NCBI GenBank assembly: GCA_963620595.1
Contig: CAVFAY010000008.1
Span: forward strand, 27,716 to 91,715
DNA length: 64,000 nt
DNA from: Butyricicoccus_A sp963620595
GTDB taxonomy: Bacteria; Bacillota; Clostridia; Oscillospirales; Butyricicoccaceae
Direction: 5' to 3'
The notes under the pieces: generated by a model
What the model saw: the letters and a program-made list of their open reading frames with translations, nothing else
What the model was told of the DNA's origin: nothing
Databases searched by the model: none
Part shown: positions 15,367 to 24,913 of the stretch, piece after piece
Position numbering within the stretch: the first letter of the stretch is position 1
Layout: each line of letters begins with the position of its first letter
Translations under genes and position numbers: made by a program

Positions 15367-16881
15367 TTAGTTGTTCAGATACTTGTTTACGCCGTTGATG
15401 TAAGCCTTGATAGAAGCCTCTACAATATCAACAGAAACGCCGCGGCCGGTGATGACTTCCTGACTGTTCTCGCCAATAATCATCTTTACAACAGCCTCAC
15501 TCTGTGCGTCCTGACCATCTGTCAATGCACGCAGCTGGTAATCTTCCAGCTGAACCTTCAGACCGGTAATCTTGTCGATTGCCGCAAACGATGCATTGAT
15601 CGGACCATCGCTCAGCGCTGCGCGCTCAAAGCTCTCATCACCCTTGGACATCTTGATAACAGCTGTGGTGCTAATGGTATTGCCGCTATTGATAACATAC
15701 TGCTGGAGCGTGTAGCGAACCGGACCGGATACCGGAACAACGCCGATCAGTGCTTCCAAATCACGATCCTTGATAACCTTCTTGCGGTCAGCCAGTACCT
15801 TGAATTTCTCAAATGCCTTATCCAGCTTTTCCGGAGTCAGGGTGTAACCCAGATCCTTCAGACGAGCTTCAAAGGCATGACGGCCGGAATGCTTGCCCAG
15901 AACAATGGCATTCTTCGGAATACCAACAGACTCCGGTGTCATGATCTCATAGGTAGACTTGTTGTTCAGGACACCATGCTGGTGGATGCCGGACTCATGT
16001 GCGAAGGCATTTGCGCCGATAATCGGCTTGGTCGGAGCAACCGGAACGCCGGTAATGGTCTGGATCATGCGGCTGGAACGGTAAATCTGTTTGGTGTCAA
16101 TGCGAGTATCGCAGTCGAAGTAATCCTTACGGGTCTTGAGCGCCATAACGATTTCTTCCAGAGATGCATTGCCTGCACGCTCGCCGATGCCATTGATAGT
16201 GCATTCTATCTGGCCAATACCTGCCTGTACGCCAGCCAGAGAGTTAGCAACGCCCATGCCCAAGTCATTGTGGTTATGGCAGGACAGAATGACATTTTCG
16301 ATGCCGTCTACATGCTCACGCAGGTACTTAATCAGGTCATAGTACTCGCCCGGTGTCAGATAACCGGTGGTATCCGGAATATTGATGGTGCTTGCACCAG
16401 CCTGAATGGCGGTGTCAACCACACGGCACAGGAAATCCCAATCCGAACGGGTTGCATCCTCTGCAGAGAACTCGATATTGTTCAGGAACTTCTTGGTGTA
16501 CGATACATGATGACGAACACTCTCCAGAACCTCTTCCGGGCTCATCTTCAGCTTGTACTGCATATGAATCGGAGAAGTTGCCAGGAACACATGGATGCGC
16601 GGGTCAACAGCTTCCTTGACTGCGCCCCAAGCAGCATCAATATCTTTCTCCACGCAGCGTGCCAGAGAGCATACGGTAGAATTTTTAACGGTATGTGCAA
16701 TGGTTGCAATCGCAGCAGCGTCTCCCGGAGATGCAATGGCAAAACCTGCCTCCATAATATCAACGCCCAATGTTTCCAACTGACGGGCAACCTCAATCTT
16801 TTCGCTGAGGTTCATGCTACAGCCTGGAGACTGCTCACCATCTCTCAGGGTCGTATCAAAAATCCGAATCTGTCTTGACAT
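15367..16881 (-). CDS. leuA: 2-isopropylmalate synthase
   Basis: A 504-residue enzyme condensing acetyl-CoA with 2-oxoisovalerate, first committed step of leucine synthesis. TIM-barrel domain with FDTTLRDGEQSPG at the start and SCHNHNDLG metal-binding histidines, then linker, and a C-terminal allosteric domain (about residues 390-504) that binds leucine in the family. Full length, so feedback inhibition is likely in addition to transcription control by the T-box leader upstream. First gene of the operon; start ATG 16881 follows a GGAGG site. Confidence 0.96.
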   Translation of the reverse strand: MSRQIRIFDTTLRDGEQSPGCSMNLSEKIEVARQLETLGVDIMEAGFAIASPGDAAAIATIAHTVKNSTVCSLARCVEKDIDAAWGAVKEAVDPRIHVFLATSPIHMQYKLKMSPEEVLESVRHHVSYTKKFLNNIEFSAEDATRSDWDFLCRVVDTAIQAGASTINIPDTTGYLTPGEYYDLIKYLREHVDGIENVILSCHNHNDLGMGVANSLAGVQAGIGQIECTINGIGERAGNASLEEIVMALKTRKDYFDCDTRIDTKQIYRSSRMIQTITGVPVAPTKPIIGANAFAHESGIHQHGVLNNKSTYEIMTPESVGIPKNAIVLGKHSGRHAFEARLKDLGYTLTPEKLDKAFEKFKVLADRKKVIKDRDLEALIGVVPVSGPVRYTLQQYVINSGNTISTTAVIKMSKGDESFERAALSDGPINASFAAIDKITGLKVQLEDYQLRALTDGQDAQSEAVVKMIIGENSQEVITGRGVSVDIVEASIKAYINGVNKYLNN

Positions 16882-16943
16882 AACGTATATCCTCCATACA
16901 AATGTAAAAAATTACTGGTTCAAACGCTGTGTGCGATGGGCAT

Positions 16944-17263
16944 AAAAAAAGCTCTCATCTCGCCAAAATAACTTTGGAAACAGAGACGAAAGCAAACTTC
17001 CGCGGTACCACTCTACTTGTCGCCATACTTATAACTTGTACCGTAAGACGACCGCTCAACGCATCCAGCAATGCGCTTCCCCTGTAACGGTGGGAGATCC
17101 GTTCCAACCTAATCAGATAACATAAAAATATCGTCTGTTTCAGCGGACTGTTCCAAGGCGAGTTTCACTGCTGAACGACACTACCTCACACCAAACGGCA
17201 GCTCTCTGAAGACGGCTTACAGTTACTAAACCTTTTCATCACATTTAAGTATTAATGATTGTG
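16944..17263 (-). promoter_or_regulatory. T-box riboswitch, leucine specific, controlling leuACDB
   Basis: Leader RNA on the minus strand. The conserved T-box AGAGTGGTACCGCGG lies at 17015-16999. Its UGGU bulge fits a tRNA ending A-CCA. In stem I the specifier triplet reads CTC at 17162-17160 (Leu) in the context GTGAAA-CTC-GCC. The terminator stem GCTTTCGTCTC/GAGATGAGAGC ends in seven T at 16950-16944. Uncharged tRNA-Leu would stabilise the antiterminator and turn on leucine synthesis. Confidence 0.9.
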
Positions 17264-17269
17264 ATTAAC

Positions 17270-17298
17270 ATTATATTCACTTCTTCTTCATCTGTCAA
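17270..17298 (-). promoter_or_regulatory. Consensus sigma-A promoter of the leu operon
   Basis: On the minus strand TTGACA (17298-17293) and TATAAT (17275-17270) are separated by exactly 17 bases, just before the T-box leader. Confidence 0.9.
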
Positions 17299-17385
17299 GC
17301 GTTCACCGCAATTTTTTGCAAAAGAATCTCATCGTCCATATCCCGCGTAGCCAAAAAGAAACATCGTATTTTTCGGTAAAAGCTC

Positions 17386-17415
17386 TTGACATCGCGCTTT
17401 TATCCGATGTATAAT
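17386..17415 (+). promoter_or_regulatory. Sigma-A promoter of the aromatic operon
   Basis: TTGACA (17386-17391) and TATAAT (17410-17415) with an 18-base spacer, preceding the second T-box leader and divergent from the leu promoter 88 bases away. Confidence 0.88.
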
Positions 17416-17421
17416 AAACGC

Positions 17422-17709
17422 AGAATTTGATACCAGCACAGCGATGACGGAGAAAAGTAGTTCCGGATCGGTTTAACAGGGATAGCGTGTCATAGACTGA
17501 GAGCGCGCTTTGAACAAGTCGGATTGAAGTTCCCTCCTGAGCTTTCGCGCTGAACACAAGTAGGCGCGAACGGTTGCCCCCGTTAGAAGGCTAGAATATC
17601 GGGCTTCCCGGCCTCGTATTTGAAAAAAGTGCGGCATTTTTTATGCCGAATTTGGGTGGTACCACGGAATTGTCTTTCGTCCCTGTTCGCGGGCTGAAAG
17701 GCTTTTTTT
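17422..17709 (+). promoter_or_regulatory. T-box riboswitch, probably phenylalanine specific, controlling the aro operon
   Basis: The leader carries the T-box GGGTGGTACCACGGA at 17654-17668. A terminator stem (CTTTCGTCCC with GGGCTGAAAG) ends in seven T at 17703-17709. Stem I holds GAAG-TTC-CCTCCTGAGC, so the specifier is read as TTC at 17530-17532 (Phe). Phe matches the operon, which includes the prephenate dehydratase gene. The triplet register is assigned by comparison with remembered T-box layouts and is less certain than the T-box itself. Confidence 0.85.
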
Positions 17710-17768
17710 ATGCTCACTTTTCGTGCGGTATCAGCCGGGAAATATATTTTCCAAGGAGAAAGAATATC

Positions 17769-18785
17769 ATGATCGTTGTATTGAAAAAAGGATGCCCGAA
17801 GGAAGAAGTAGAACGCCTTACCAACTGGATCGAGCATTTTCATGTATCTGTAAACCCAATTGTCGGTGAAGAGACCACCATTCTGGGTCTGGTCGGTGAC
17901 ACTTCTGCCGTTGAGAAGGACACGCTGATGCTCAACCACTGGGTTGACCGCGTAATGAAGGTGCAGGAGCCATTCAAGCTGGCAAACCGTCAGATGCATC
18001 CGAACGATACCATTGTAAAAATCGGTAATAACGTAGAGGTCGGCGGCAAAAAGATCGTTGTCATGGCTGGTCCGTGCTCGGTTGAAAGCGAGCCGCAGAT
18101 CTGCGAAATCGCAGAGGAAGTACAGCGTCAGGGCGCTGCTGTCCTGCGCGGCGGCGCTTGGAAGCCACGTTCTTCCCCGTACTCTTTCCAGGGTATGAAG
18201 GCACAGGGTCTGGATCTGCTTTGCATCGCAAAGGAAAAGACCGGTATGCCAATCGTTACCGAGATTACCAACCCGGCACACATTGAGCTGTTTGAGGGTC
18301 GTGTAGACTGCTATCAGGTCGGTGCCCGCAACATGCAGAACTTCGAGCTGCTCAAGGAACTGGGCAAGACCAACACACCGATTCTGCTCAAGCGCGGCTT
18401 TGCAAACACGCTGGAAGAGTTCCTGATGTCCGCAGAGTACATTATGGCTGGCGGCAACGATCAGGTTATCCTGTGCGAGCGCGGCATCCGTACCTACGAG
18501 ACCTATACCAGAAACACTCTGGACATCAGTGCTGTTCCGGCTCTGAAGCGTCTGAGCCATCTGCCGGTTGTTGTTGACCCGTCTCACGCTGCTGGTATCT
18601 ACTGGATGGTAGAGCCGCTGGCAATGTCCGCTGTAGCCGCTGGTGCTGACGGTCTAATTATCGAAGTACACAACGATCCGGCACACGCTCTGTCCGATGG
18701 TGCACAGTCTCTGACTTACAAGCACTTCGCACGCACCATGGATAAAATGCGTGCTGTCGCTGCTGCTGTCGGTCGCGAAGTCTAA
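17769..18785 (+). CDS. aroF: 3-deoxy-7-phosphoheptulonate (DAHP) synthase with N-terminal regulatory domain
   Basis: A 338-residue class I-beta type enzyme that joins phosphoenolpyruvate and erythrose 4-phosphate to start the shikimate pathway. Residues 1 to about 70 form the small ferredoxin-like domain seen in Thermotoga-type enzymes, which mediates Tyr/Phe feedback inhibition. The barrel follows with AGPCSVES, RGGAWKPRSSPYSFQG, GARNMQNF, LLKRGF and VDPSHAAG. Start ATG 17769 has AAGGAGAAAG upstream; the open frame before it lies in the T-box terminator. First gene of a six-gene aromatic operon. Confidence 0.95.
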   Translation: MIVVLKKGCPKEEVERLTNWIEHFHVSVNPIVGEETTILGLVGDTSAVEKDTLMLNHWVDRVMKVQEPFKLANRQMHPNDTIVKIGNNVEVGGKKIVVMAGPCSVESEPQICEIAEEVQRQGAAVLRGGAWKPRSSPYSFQGMKAQGLDLLCIAKEKTGMPIVTEITNPAHIELFEGRVDCYQVGARNMQNFELLKELGKTNTPILLKRGFANTLEEFLMSAEYIMAGGNDQVILCERGIRTYETYTRNTLDISAVPALKRLSHLPVVVDPSHAAGIYWMVEPLAMSAVAAGADGLIIEVHNDPAHALSDGAQSLTYKHFARTMDKMRAVAAAVGREV

Positions 18786-18804
18786 GCAGGAGGACATACA
18801 TATT

Positions 18805-19845
18805 ATGTACCATCTTTCCCTTCATGGCTCCAATACCGATTCCGATATTTATATCGGTTCCGGCATTTTCTCGCGGACTGCCAAGCACATCGCAGAAAAG
18901 TTCCAGCCGACTCGCATTCATATCGTCACGGATTCCAACGTCGCACAGCTGTATTTGGAACAGCTGCGCGCAGAATTCCCAATCGGAGTCACCACTACGG
19001 TGATTCCGGCTGGCGAGGAATATAAAACCTTAGACACCGTTGCAGGCATTTATGCTGACCTGAGTGAGGCAGAATTGACTCGTTCTGATTTGGTCATCGC
19101 CTTGGGCGGCGGTGTTGTCGGCGATATTACCGGCTTTACAGCAGCCACCTATCTGCGCGGCATTCACGTGTGCCAGATTCCGACTACGCTGCTTGCACAG
19201 GTAGATTCCTCTGTTGGCGGCAAAACCGGTGTCGATCTGCCGCAGGGCAAGAATCTCGTCGGCGCGTTTTATCAGCCGGAGCTGGTTATCATCGACACAG
19301 ACATCCTCTCTTCCCTGCCGGAACGCATTTTCAATGACGGCATGGCGGAAGTAATTAAATATGGCTGCATCTCCAATCCGGACATTCTGAACATGATTGC
19401 TCAGCCGGACTTCAAAAGCAATATGCAGCATATTGTCTATGAGTGTGTCCGCATCAAGCGTGATGTTGTCCAGCAGGACGAGCATGATACCGGTCTGCGC
19501 ATGATTTTGAACTTTGGCCACACCATCGGTCATGGCGCAGAAAAAGTTGGACATTTTACCGAGCTGACGCATGGTCAGGCTGTTGCCATCGGCATGGTAC
19601 AGGCGGCAAAGCTCGGAGCCAAGTTGGGAGAGACCGATTACACCCAGCAAATCGCAGAAATCTGTCAGGCACATGATTTGCCGACAGAGCTGCCGTATCC
19701 CATTGAGGATGTCTATGTTGCCATGCTGCACGACAAAAAGCGCGCCGGTGACAGCATCAATATGATTCTGGTACATCCGATGGGCACAGCAAATATTCAT
19801 AAAATCCCGCTGGAGCAGTTACATACGCTGCTCACCGCTGAATAA
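18805..19845 (+). CDS. aroB: 3-dehydroquinate synthase
   Basis: A 346-residue NAD- and metal-dependent cyclase, second step of the shikimate pathway. NAD-binding ALGGGVVGDITGF, PTTLLAQVDSSVGGKTG, and metal-binding His residues in NFGHTIGHGAE and the HGQAVAIGM helix are visible. Start ATG 18805 is set by AGGAGG; 19 bases separate it from the DAHP synthase stop. Confidence 0.96.
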   Translation: MYHLSLHGSNTDSDIYIGSGIFSRTAKHIAEKFQPTRIHIVTDSNVAQLYLEQLRAEFPIGVTTTVIPAGEEYKTLDTVAGIYADLSEAELTRSDLVIALGGGVVGDITGFTAATYLRGIHVCQIPTTLLAQVDSSVGGKTGVDLPQGKNLVGAFYQPELVIIDTDILSSLPERIFNDGMAEVIKYGCISNPDILNMIAQPDFKSNMQHIVYECVRIKRDVVQQDEHDTGLRMILNFGHTIGHGAEKVGHFTELTHGQAVAIGMVQAAKLGAKLGETDYTQQIAEICQAHDLPTELPYPIEDVYVAMLHDKKRAGDSINMILVHPMGTANIHKIPLEQLHTLLTAE

Positions 19846-19859
19846 GGAGAGATTGTCAT

Positions 19860-20957
19860 ATGGGTTCTGTTTGGGGAAATGCAGTCAAGCTTTCCATTTT
19901 TGGTGAATCACATGGCGGTGGCATCGGCTGTGTACTCGATGGTTTTCCGGCCGGTGTGCCATACGATGAAGAATTTATTCTCGCTGAAATGGATCGCCGC
20001 GCACCGGGAAAAAATCGTCAGTCCACAGCACGCCGAGAAAAGGACCTTCCCAAGGTCCTTTCCGGCATTTTTGAGGGCAAAACCTCTGGCGCTCCGATTT
20101 CCTGCGTCATTGAAAATACCGATACCCGTTCTAAAGATTATCGCAATTTAATCGAACAGCCGCGCCCGGGTCATGCAGATTACACCGGTCGTGTCCGCTA
20201 TCAGGGCTGCAATGATTACCGCGGCGGCGGACATTTTTCCGGCCGTCTCACGGCACCGCTGGTCTTTGCCGGTGCGATGTGTAAGTTATTCCTGCGCTCC
20301 AAGGGCATCGAAGTCGGTTCGCATATCGCTGCCATTGGTCAGATCATGGATACGCCGTTCGATGATGTAAATGTACCTGCGGAACTTCTGGAAAAGCTGC
20401 GCACACAGGCATATCCGGTCATTAACCCGCGCGCAGAAGAAGCAATGCTCGCACAAATTGACCAGGCAAGAGCGGCGCAGGATTCCGTCGGCGGCATCAT
20501 CGAATGTGCTGTCACTGGTGTTCCGGTCGGCATGGGATCTCCGATGCTGTCTCCAGTAGAAGGACGTTTGTCCTCTATTCTGTTCTCTGTTCCAGCTGTC
20601 AAGGGTGTGGAATTTGGCGCAGGCTTTTCTATTGCAGCTATGCGCGGCTCTGAAGCAAACGACTGCATGTATTTGGACGGCGATACGGTCAAGACCGAAA
20701 CCAATAACAACGGTGGTATTTTGGGCGGCATCACAAACGGTATGCCAATTATTGTCCGCACCGCGATTAAGCCGACACCATCTATCTCCCGCGAACAACA
20801 CACATTAAATCTTACAGATCAGCAGGTTGAACCGCTGGTTATCAAAGGACGTCATGACCCTTGCATTGTGACTCGTGCAACACCTGTCATCGAAGCGGCA
20901 GTCGCTGTTGCTGTCACTGACCTGTACATGGAGGCTTACGGATATGCGAGATCTTAA
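19860..20957 (+). CDS. aroC: Chorismate synthase
   Basis: A 365-residue FMN-dependent lyase making chorismate from EPSP. Signature segments are GESHGGGIGCVLDGFP at the N-terminus, the RPGHAD motif, and the RGGGHFSGR-type loop (here YRGGGHFSGRLTA). Near the C-terminus GRHDPCIVTRATPV is diagnostic. Ribosome site AAGGAG; its last 14 bases overlap the start of pheA, showing translational coupling. Confidence 0.96.
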   Translation: MGSVWGNAVKLSIFGESHGGGIGCVLDGFPAGVPYDEEFILAEMDRRAPGKNRQSTARREKDLPKVLSGIFEGKTSGAPISCVIENTDTRSKDYRNLIEQPRPGHADYTGRVRYQGCNDYRGGGHFSGRLTAPLVFAGAMCKLFLRSKGIEVGSHIAAIGQIMDTPFDDVNVPAELLEKLRTQAYPVINPRAEEAMLAQIDQARAAQDSVGGIIECAVTGVPVGMGSPMLSPVEGRLSSILFSVPAVKGVEFGAGFSIAAMRGSEANDCMYLDGDTVKTETNNNGGILGGITNGMPIIVRTAIKPTPSISREQHTLNLTDQQVEPLVIKGRHDPCIVTRATPVIEAAVAVAVTDLYMEAYGYARS

Positions 20958-22089
20958 AGATGTGCGCCGCGACATCAGCGCGATTGACCACGAAATTTTA
21001 AAGCTGTTTCTCAAGCGCATGAAGTGTGCCGAGGAGGTCTCTGACTATAAAATGGAGCACGGCGGTCAGGTTTTGGTTCCATCTCGTGAGACAGAACTGA
21101 TGAACACCATGCTGCAGGATATTCCGGATGAACTCAAGTTGGAATACTCTTCCCTGCTGCGCACGACAACGCGCGTCAGCCGCAAGCACCAGTACGCACG
21201 GATGCTTGAAGCAGAGCCGCAGCGATTGCAGTTGGATCTACAGCCACGCAACGACGATCCCAAAACTGTATATTACGGTGGTCTGCCAGCATCTTATGCA
21301 GAAATTGCCGCCATGGATTTGTTTCCGAATGCCGAGCGTATCCCACAAAATTCATGGGAAGATGTATTCCATGCGGTTTTGGACGGAAAAGCCGATATTG
21401 GTGTCGTTCCGGTAGAAAATTCGACAGCCGGAACCGTCAATGAAGTCTATGATCTGTTGGAGCAGTACGGCTTATACGTCACCCATTCTCACATCAAGTG
21501 CATTCGTCACTGTATTGCTGCCTGCAAGGGGGCATCTTTTAATACCATTAAAGAGGTCCACTCTCACCCGCAGGCACTGCGTCAATGTCAGCAGTACATC
21601 AAAAAGCACGGCTTGGAAGCAATTGAAGAAAGCAACACCGCCGTGGCAGCACATGACGTTGCGCAAAGCGGCGATATTTCCCGTGCGGCAATTTGCTCCG
21701 AAGCCGCAGCAAATCTGTATGGGTTGGAAATTTTGGAAGAGCATGTCAATGATGCAGATTTTAATCAAACGCGTTTTATTTCGGTTTCCCGTTCCTTGTC
21801 TGCACAAAAAACTGATACGCGCGTGAGTCTCGTTTTGACTCTGCCGCATATTGTTGGCAGTCTTTATGGTGCATTGGCCGTATTTGCCGATTATGGTGTC
21901 AACATGACAGAAATTCACTCGCGTCCGCTGCGTGACATGCCTTGGAATTATTGTTTCTACATTGATTTTGACGGAAATCTGCTGCGACAGGATACCCGCG
22001 CATTGATTTATCAGACCATGCAGGAGTGTTCCTATGTTCGCATTTTGGGTTCTTATCCCGCAACACAAGACAGTGAGGTGAAAGCATGA
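20944..22089 (+). CDS. pheA: Bifunctional chorismate mutase/prephenate dehydratase (P-protein)
   Basis: 381 residues in three parts: AroQ-type chorismate mutase (1 to about 90), prephenate dehydratase (about 105-285, with NSTAGTVNEVYDLL and the catalytic TRF in FNQTRFISVS), and a C-terminal ACT domain (about 295-370, GSLYGALAVFADYGVNMTEI and HSRP), expected to bind phenylalanine. It turns chorismate into phenylpyruvate. Start ATG 20944 lies inside the end of aroC behind GGAGG; the longer frame would begin deep within aroC. Its presence supports Phe as the signal for the upstream T-box. Confidence 0.94.
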   Translation: MRDLKDVRRDISAIDHEILKLFLKRMKCAEEVSDYKMEHGGQVLVPSRETELMNTMLQDIPDELKLEYSSLLRTTTRVSRKHQYARMLEAEPQRLQLDLQPRNDDPKTVYYGGLPASYAEIAAMDLFPNAERIPQNSWEDVFHAVLDGKADIGVVPVENSTAGTVNEVYDLLEQYGLYVTHSHIKCIRHCIAACKGASFNTIKEVHSHPQALRQCQQYIKKHGLEAIEESNTAVAAHDVAQSGDISRAAICSEAAANLYGLEILEEHVNDADFNQTRFISVSRSLSAQKTDTRVSLVLTLPHIVGSLYGALAVFADYGVNMTEIHSRPLRDMPWNYCFYIDFDGNLLRQDTRALIYQTMQECSYVRILGSYPATQDSEVKA

Positions 22090-23372
22090 GTTATCCATTG
22101 ACTACCGCTCGCGCGCTGTGCGGCGATGTGACCGTTCCGGGCGATAAATCCATTTCGCATCGTGCAGTAATGTTTGGCGCACTGGCTGATGCCGACACGC
22201 ACATCACGGGCTTTTTGATGGGCGAAGATTGCTTATCTACCATCTCCTGTTTCGAAAAAATGGGTGTCTCTATTGATGTTTCAGAAAAAGAAGTCATCGT
22301 TCACGGTGTCGGCCTGCACGGTCTCAAAGCACCGACAGAGCTGTTGTATACCGGTAATTCCGGCACGACAACTCGTCTGCTGTGCGGTATTCTCGCCGGT
22401 CAGCCATTTTCTAGCACATTGAACGGTGATGCATCCATTCAAAAGCGACCGATGGGACGTATTATCAAGCCGCTGCGCGAAATGGGCGCAGATATTTCGG
22501 GGAAAGACGGCAATTTATGCCCTTTGAACATTCATCCTGCGCCGCTGCACGGCATTCGTTATGACATGCCGGTCGCATCAGCACAGCTGAAATCCGCGAT
22601 TTTACTCGCCGGATTGTTTGCGGATGGTCCGACAACCGTCATTGAACCGGCTCCTTCCCGCGATCACACGGAACGAATGTTGCGTGGTCTTGGGGCGCAA
22701 GTTGTTTCCAACGGAACAGAAATTACCCTGACACCGCCGAAGGCGCTGCACGCAGTCAATGTAGAGGTTCCGGGTGACATTTCATCCGCCGCATATTTTC
22801 TCGTTGCCGGCTTGATTCTGCCAAACAGCGATATTCTCATTCGCAATGTTGGCATCAACCCTACGCGCACCGGCATTCTGGATGCACTAGAGGCGATGGG
22901 CGCAAATATTGAGCGTCTGAATGAGCGTGGTACTGTCGAACCGATCTGTGATCTGCGCGTTCGCTCTTCTCATCTGCACGGCACGACAATCAGCGGTGAT
23001 ATGATTCCTCGTCTGATTGACGAGATTCCGGTTTTAGCTGTTGCTGCTGCTTTTGCTGAAGGAGAAACCATCATCCGCGACGCACAGGAACTGAAGGTCA
23101 AGGAATCCAACCGTATCGCTACGATGACAGCAGAGCTTTCCAAGACCGGTGCCGATGTGCAGGAGACTGATGACGGCATGATCATTTGCGGTGGAAAGCC
23201 GCTGCATGGCGCGGATTTTGCAAGCTATGCCGATCACCGCGTTGCCATGAGCATGGCCGTATGTGCTCTTGCTTGCGAAGGCGATTCCTCCATTGATGAT
23301 CCGAATTGTGTTGCCATTTCTTATCCGACGTTCTTTAAGACGCTGGACGCCCTCAAGCAGAAAGGAGTGTGA
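22086..23372 (+). CDS. aroA: 3-phosphoshikimate 1-carboxyvinyltransferase (EPSP synthase)
   Basis: A 428-residue enzyme joining phosphoenolpyruvate to shikimate 3-phosphate. Key segments are PGDKSISHRAVMF, the LYTGNSGTTTRLLCGIL loop, GRPMGRIIKPL-like KRPMGRIIKPLREMG, DEIPVLAVAAAFAEG and KESNRI. The GNSGTTTR loop with an intact glycine and the downstream sequence look like a normal catalytic enzyme. Overlaps pheA by four bases (ATGA). Confidence 0.96.
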   Translation: MSYPLTTARALCGDVTVPGDKSISHRAVMFGALADADTHITGFLMGEDCLSTISCFEKMGVSIDVSEKEVIVHGVGLHGLKAPTELLYTGNSGTTTRLLCGILAGQPFSSTLNGDASIQKRPMGRIIKPLREMGADISGKDGNLCPLNIHPAPLHGIRYDMPVASAQLKSAILLAGLFADGPTTVIEPAPSRDHTERMLRGLGAQVVSNGTEITLTPPKALHAVNVEVPGDISSAAYFLVAGLILPNSDILIRNVGINPTRTGILDALEAMGANIERLNERGTVEPICDLRVRSSHLHGTTISGDMIPRLIDEIPVLAVAAAFAEGETIIRDAQELKVKESNRIATMTAELSKTGADVQETDDGMIICGGKPLHGADFASYADHRVAMSMAVCALACEGDSSIDDPNCVAISYPTFFKTLDALKQKGV

Positions 23373-23376
23373 ATCC

Positions 23377-24756
23377 ATGATTTTGACCATGGATGAATTT
23401 CGAAGCTATGTACCGAGTAAGCCGACGTTTGCTCTGTTCGGACACCCTATCGCACATACCATGTCTCCCGAGCTGCACAATAAGCTGTTTCAGGTTTCCG
23501 GAAAAGATTGTGAATACTTTGCTGTCGATGTGCCTCCGGAGGATTTAGAAGAAGCGATGCACATCGCATCGCAAAAATGCGGCGGTTTAAATCTGACCAT
23601 CCCACATAAAAAAGCTGTATTTCAATATCTCGATGCTGTTGATGAGACAGCTAAAAATCTCGGCAGTGTCAATACAGTATTTTTTCATGACGGAACTGCT
23701 ATCGGCTATAACACAGATATTCTAGGCTTCTCCGGCTCGCTTGAATTTGACGGCATCTCTGTAGAAAACAAAATCGCTGTTATCTGTGGCTATGGCGGAG
23801 TTGCCCGTGTCATCTGCTATCATCTTGCCAACGCCGGTGCAAGGGTTCTGATCACCGGTCGAAATTTGACCAAAGCAAAGGCTCTGCGCAATGACATTCG
23901 CTCGTATCTGCCGCAAGCTGACATTGACGTTATGCCTGCAACACAGTTGCCGCGTGCCACGGCCATTCTTGTCAACGGCACGCCGCTCGGTATGTATCCG
24001 CATGAAGAGGCTTGTCCGCTGGAAAAGCTGCCTATCGGCACAGAATATGTTTTTGATACGATTTACAATCCGCCGGAGACCGCTTTTATGAAGTTGGCTC
24101 CGCACAGCGTCAAGACACGCAATGGTCTATTGATGCTGGTATTGCAGGCAGCCTATGCACAGACCATTTGGTTTGACACACAGTTTGAATCTGCAGACTT
24201 GACACGCATTTTGCGTCTATTATCCGGAGACATGGCAAAAAAACGTCTGCATGATGTCTATAGCAAACATAACATTGTCCTATGTGGCTTTATGGGCAGC
24301 GGCAAGACGACCATTGGACGCAAGCTCGCTCGGACGCTGCAATACGAGTTTATCGATATGGATGACTATCTGGAAAAGCGCGAGGGCAAAAAAATCTCAG
24401 ATATTTTTGCAGAAATCGGCGAATCCGGTTTCCGCGATATTGAAACCGATTGTGCCCGCGAGATTGCCGACCGCACCGGATGTGTCATCGCATTGGGAGG
24501 TGGCGCAGTCCTTCGTCCGGAAAATGTCGAGCTGTACAAGAAAAATGGTCTGCTGATTCACCTGAACACACCATTCTATCGCATTGTACAGAACTTGAGC
24601 CGCGACACCACGCGCCCGCTTCTGCAAGGCGATAAGGAAAAGCAAACGCGTTTGTTGTTCAATAAACGGAAAAAAATCTATTTGAATTGTGCGGATCGCT
24701 CCGTATCCGGCACACGCATCTCCGAGATCATGGATGCTGTGTTCCGTGCGATTTAA
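23377..24756 (+). CDS. aroE-aroK: Fused shikimate dehydrogenase and shikimate kinase
   Basis: 459 residues. The N-terminal part (1 to about 280) is AroE: FGHPIAHTMSPELHN shikimate site, LNLTIPHKK catalytic lysine, NTDILGF and a Rossmann motif GYGGVARV. The C-terminal part (about 295-459) is AroK: P-loop GFMGSGKTT, DMDDYLEKREGKKI, GESGFRDIE and GGGAVLRPEN. One chain therefore reduces dehydroshikimate and phosphorylates the shikimate formed. Start ATG 23377 follows AAAGGAGTG, four bases after the aroA stop. The dehydroquinate dehydratase gene is missing from this operon and must lie elsewhere. Confidence 0.94.
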   Translation: MILTMDEFRSYVPSKPTFALFGHPIAHTMSPELHNKLFQVSGKDCEYFAVDVPPEDLEEAMHIASQKCGGLNLTIPHKKAVFQYLDAVDETAKNLGSVNTVFFHDGTAIGYNTDILGFSGSLEFDGISVENKIAVICGYGGVARVICYHLANAGARVLITGRNLTKAKALRNDIRSYLPQADIDVMPATQLPRATAILVNGTPLGMYPHEEACPLEKLPIGTEYVFDTIYNPPETAFMKLAPHSVKTRNGLLMLVLQAAYAQTIWFDTQFESADLTRILRLLSGDMAKKRLHDVYSKHNIVLCGFMGSGKTTIGRKLARTLQYEFIDMDDYLEKREGKKISDIFAEIGESGFRDIETDCAREIADRTGCVIALGGGAVLRPENVELYKKNGLLIHLNTPFYRIVQNLSRDTTRPLLQGDKEKQTRLLFNKRKKIYLNCADRSVSGTRISEIMDAVFRAI

Positions 24757-24913
24757 GGTAAAAAAGACTCCTCCAACCTGCAGTGCATATCCGCAGTGTT
24801 TTTATCTGTATTTGGTAATCGTTACAATTCAGACATAAATTTTCCATAAATTATTTAAATTTTCTTTCAAATTTCGTCACCATTTTTTAGATCAGATCGT
24901 GTATGATAATATC

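Noticed and set aside
17583..18587. 334-codon open frame on the minus strand
   Set aside because: Antisense to the DAHP synthase gene and the T-box terminator; explained by codon bias.
24757..24830. Terminator directly after aroE-aroK
   Set aside because: Only a weak CTGC/GCAG pairing precedes TTTTT near 24798-24802; not convincing, so the aro transcript may run into the small RNA region.
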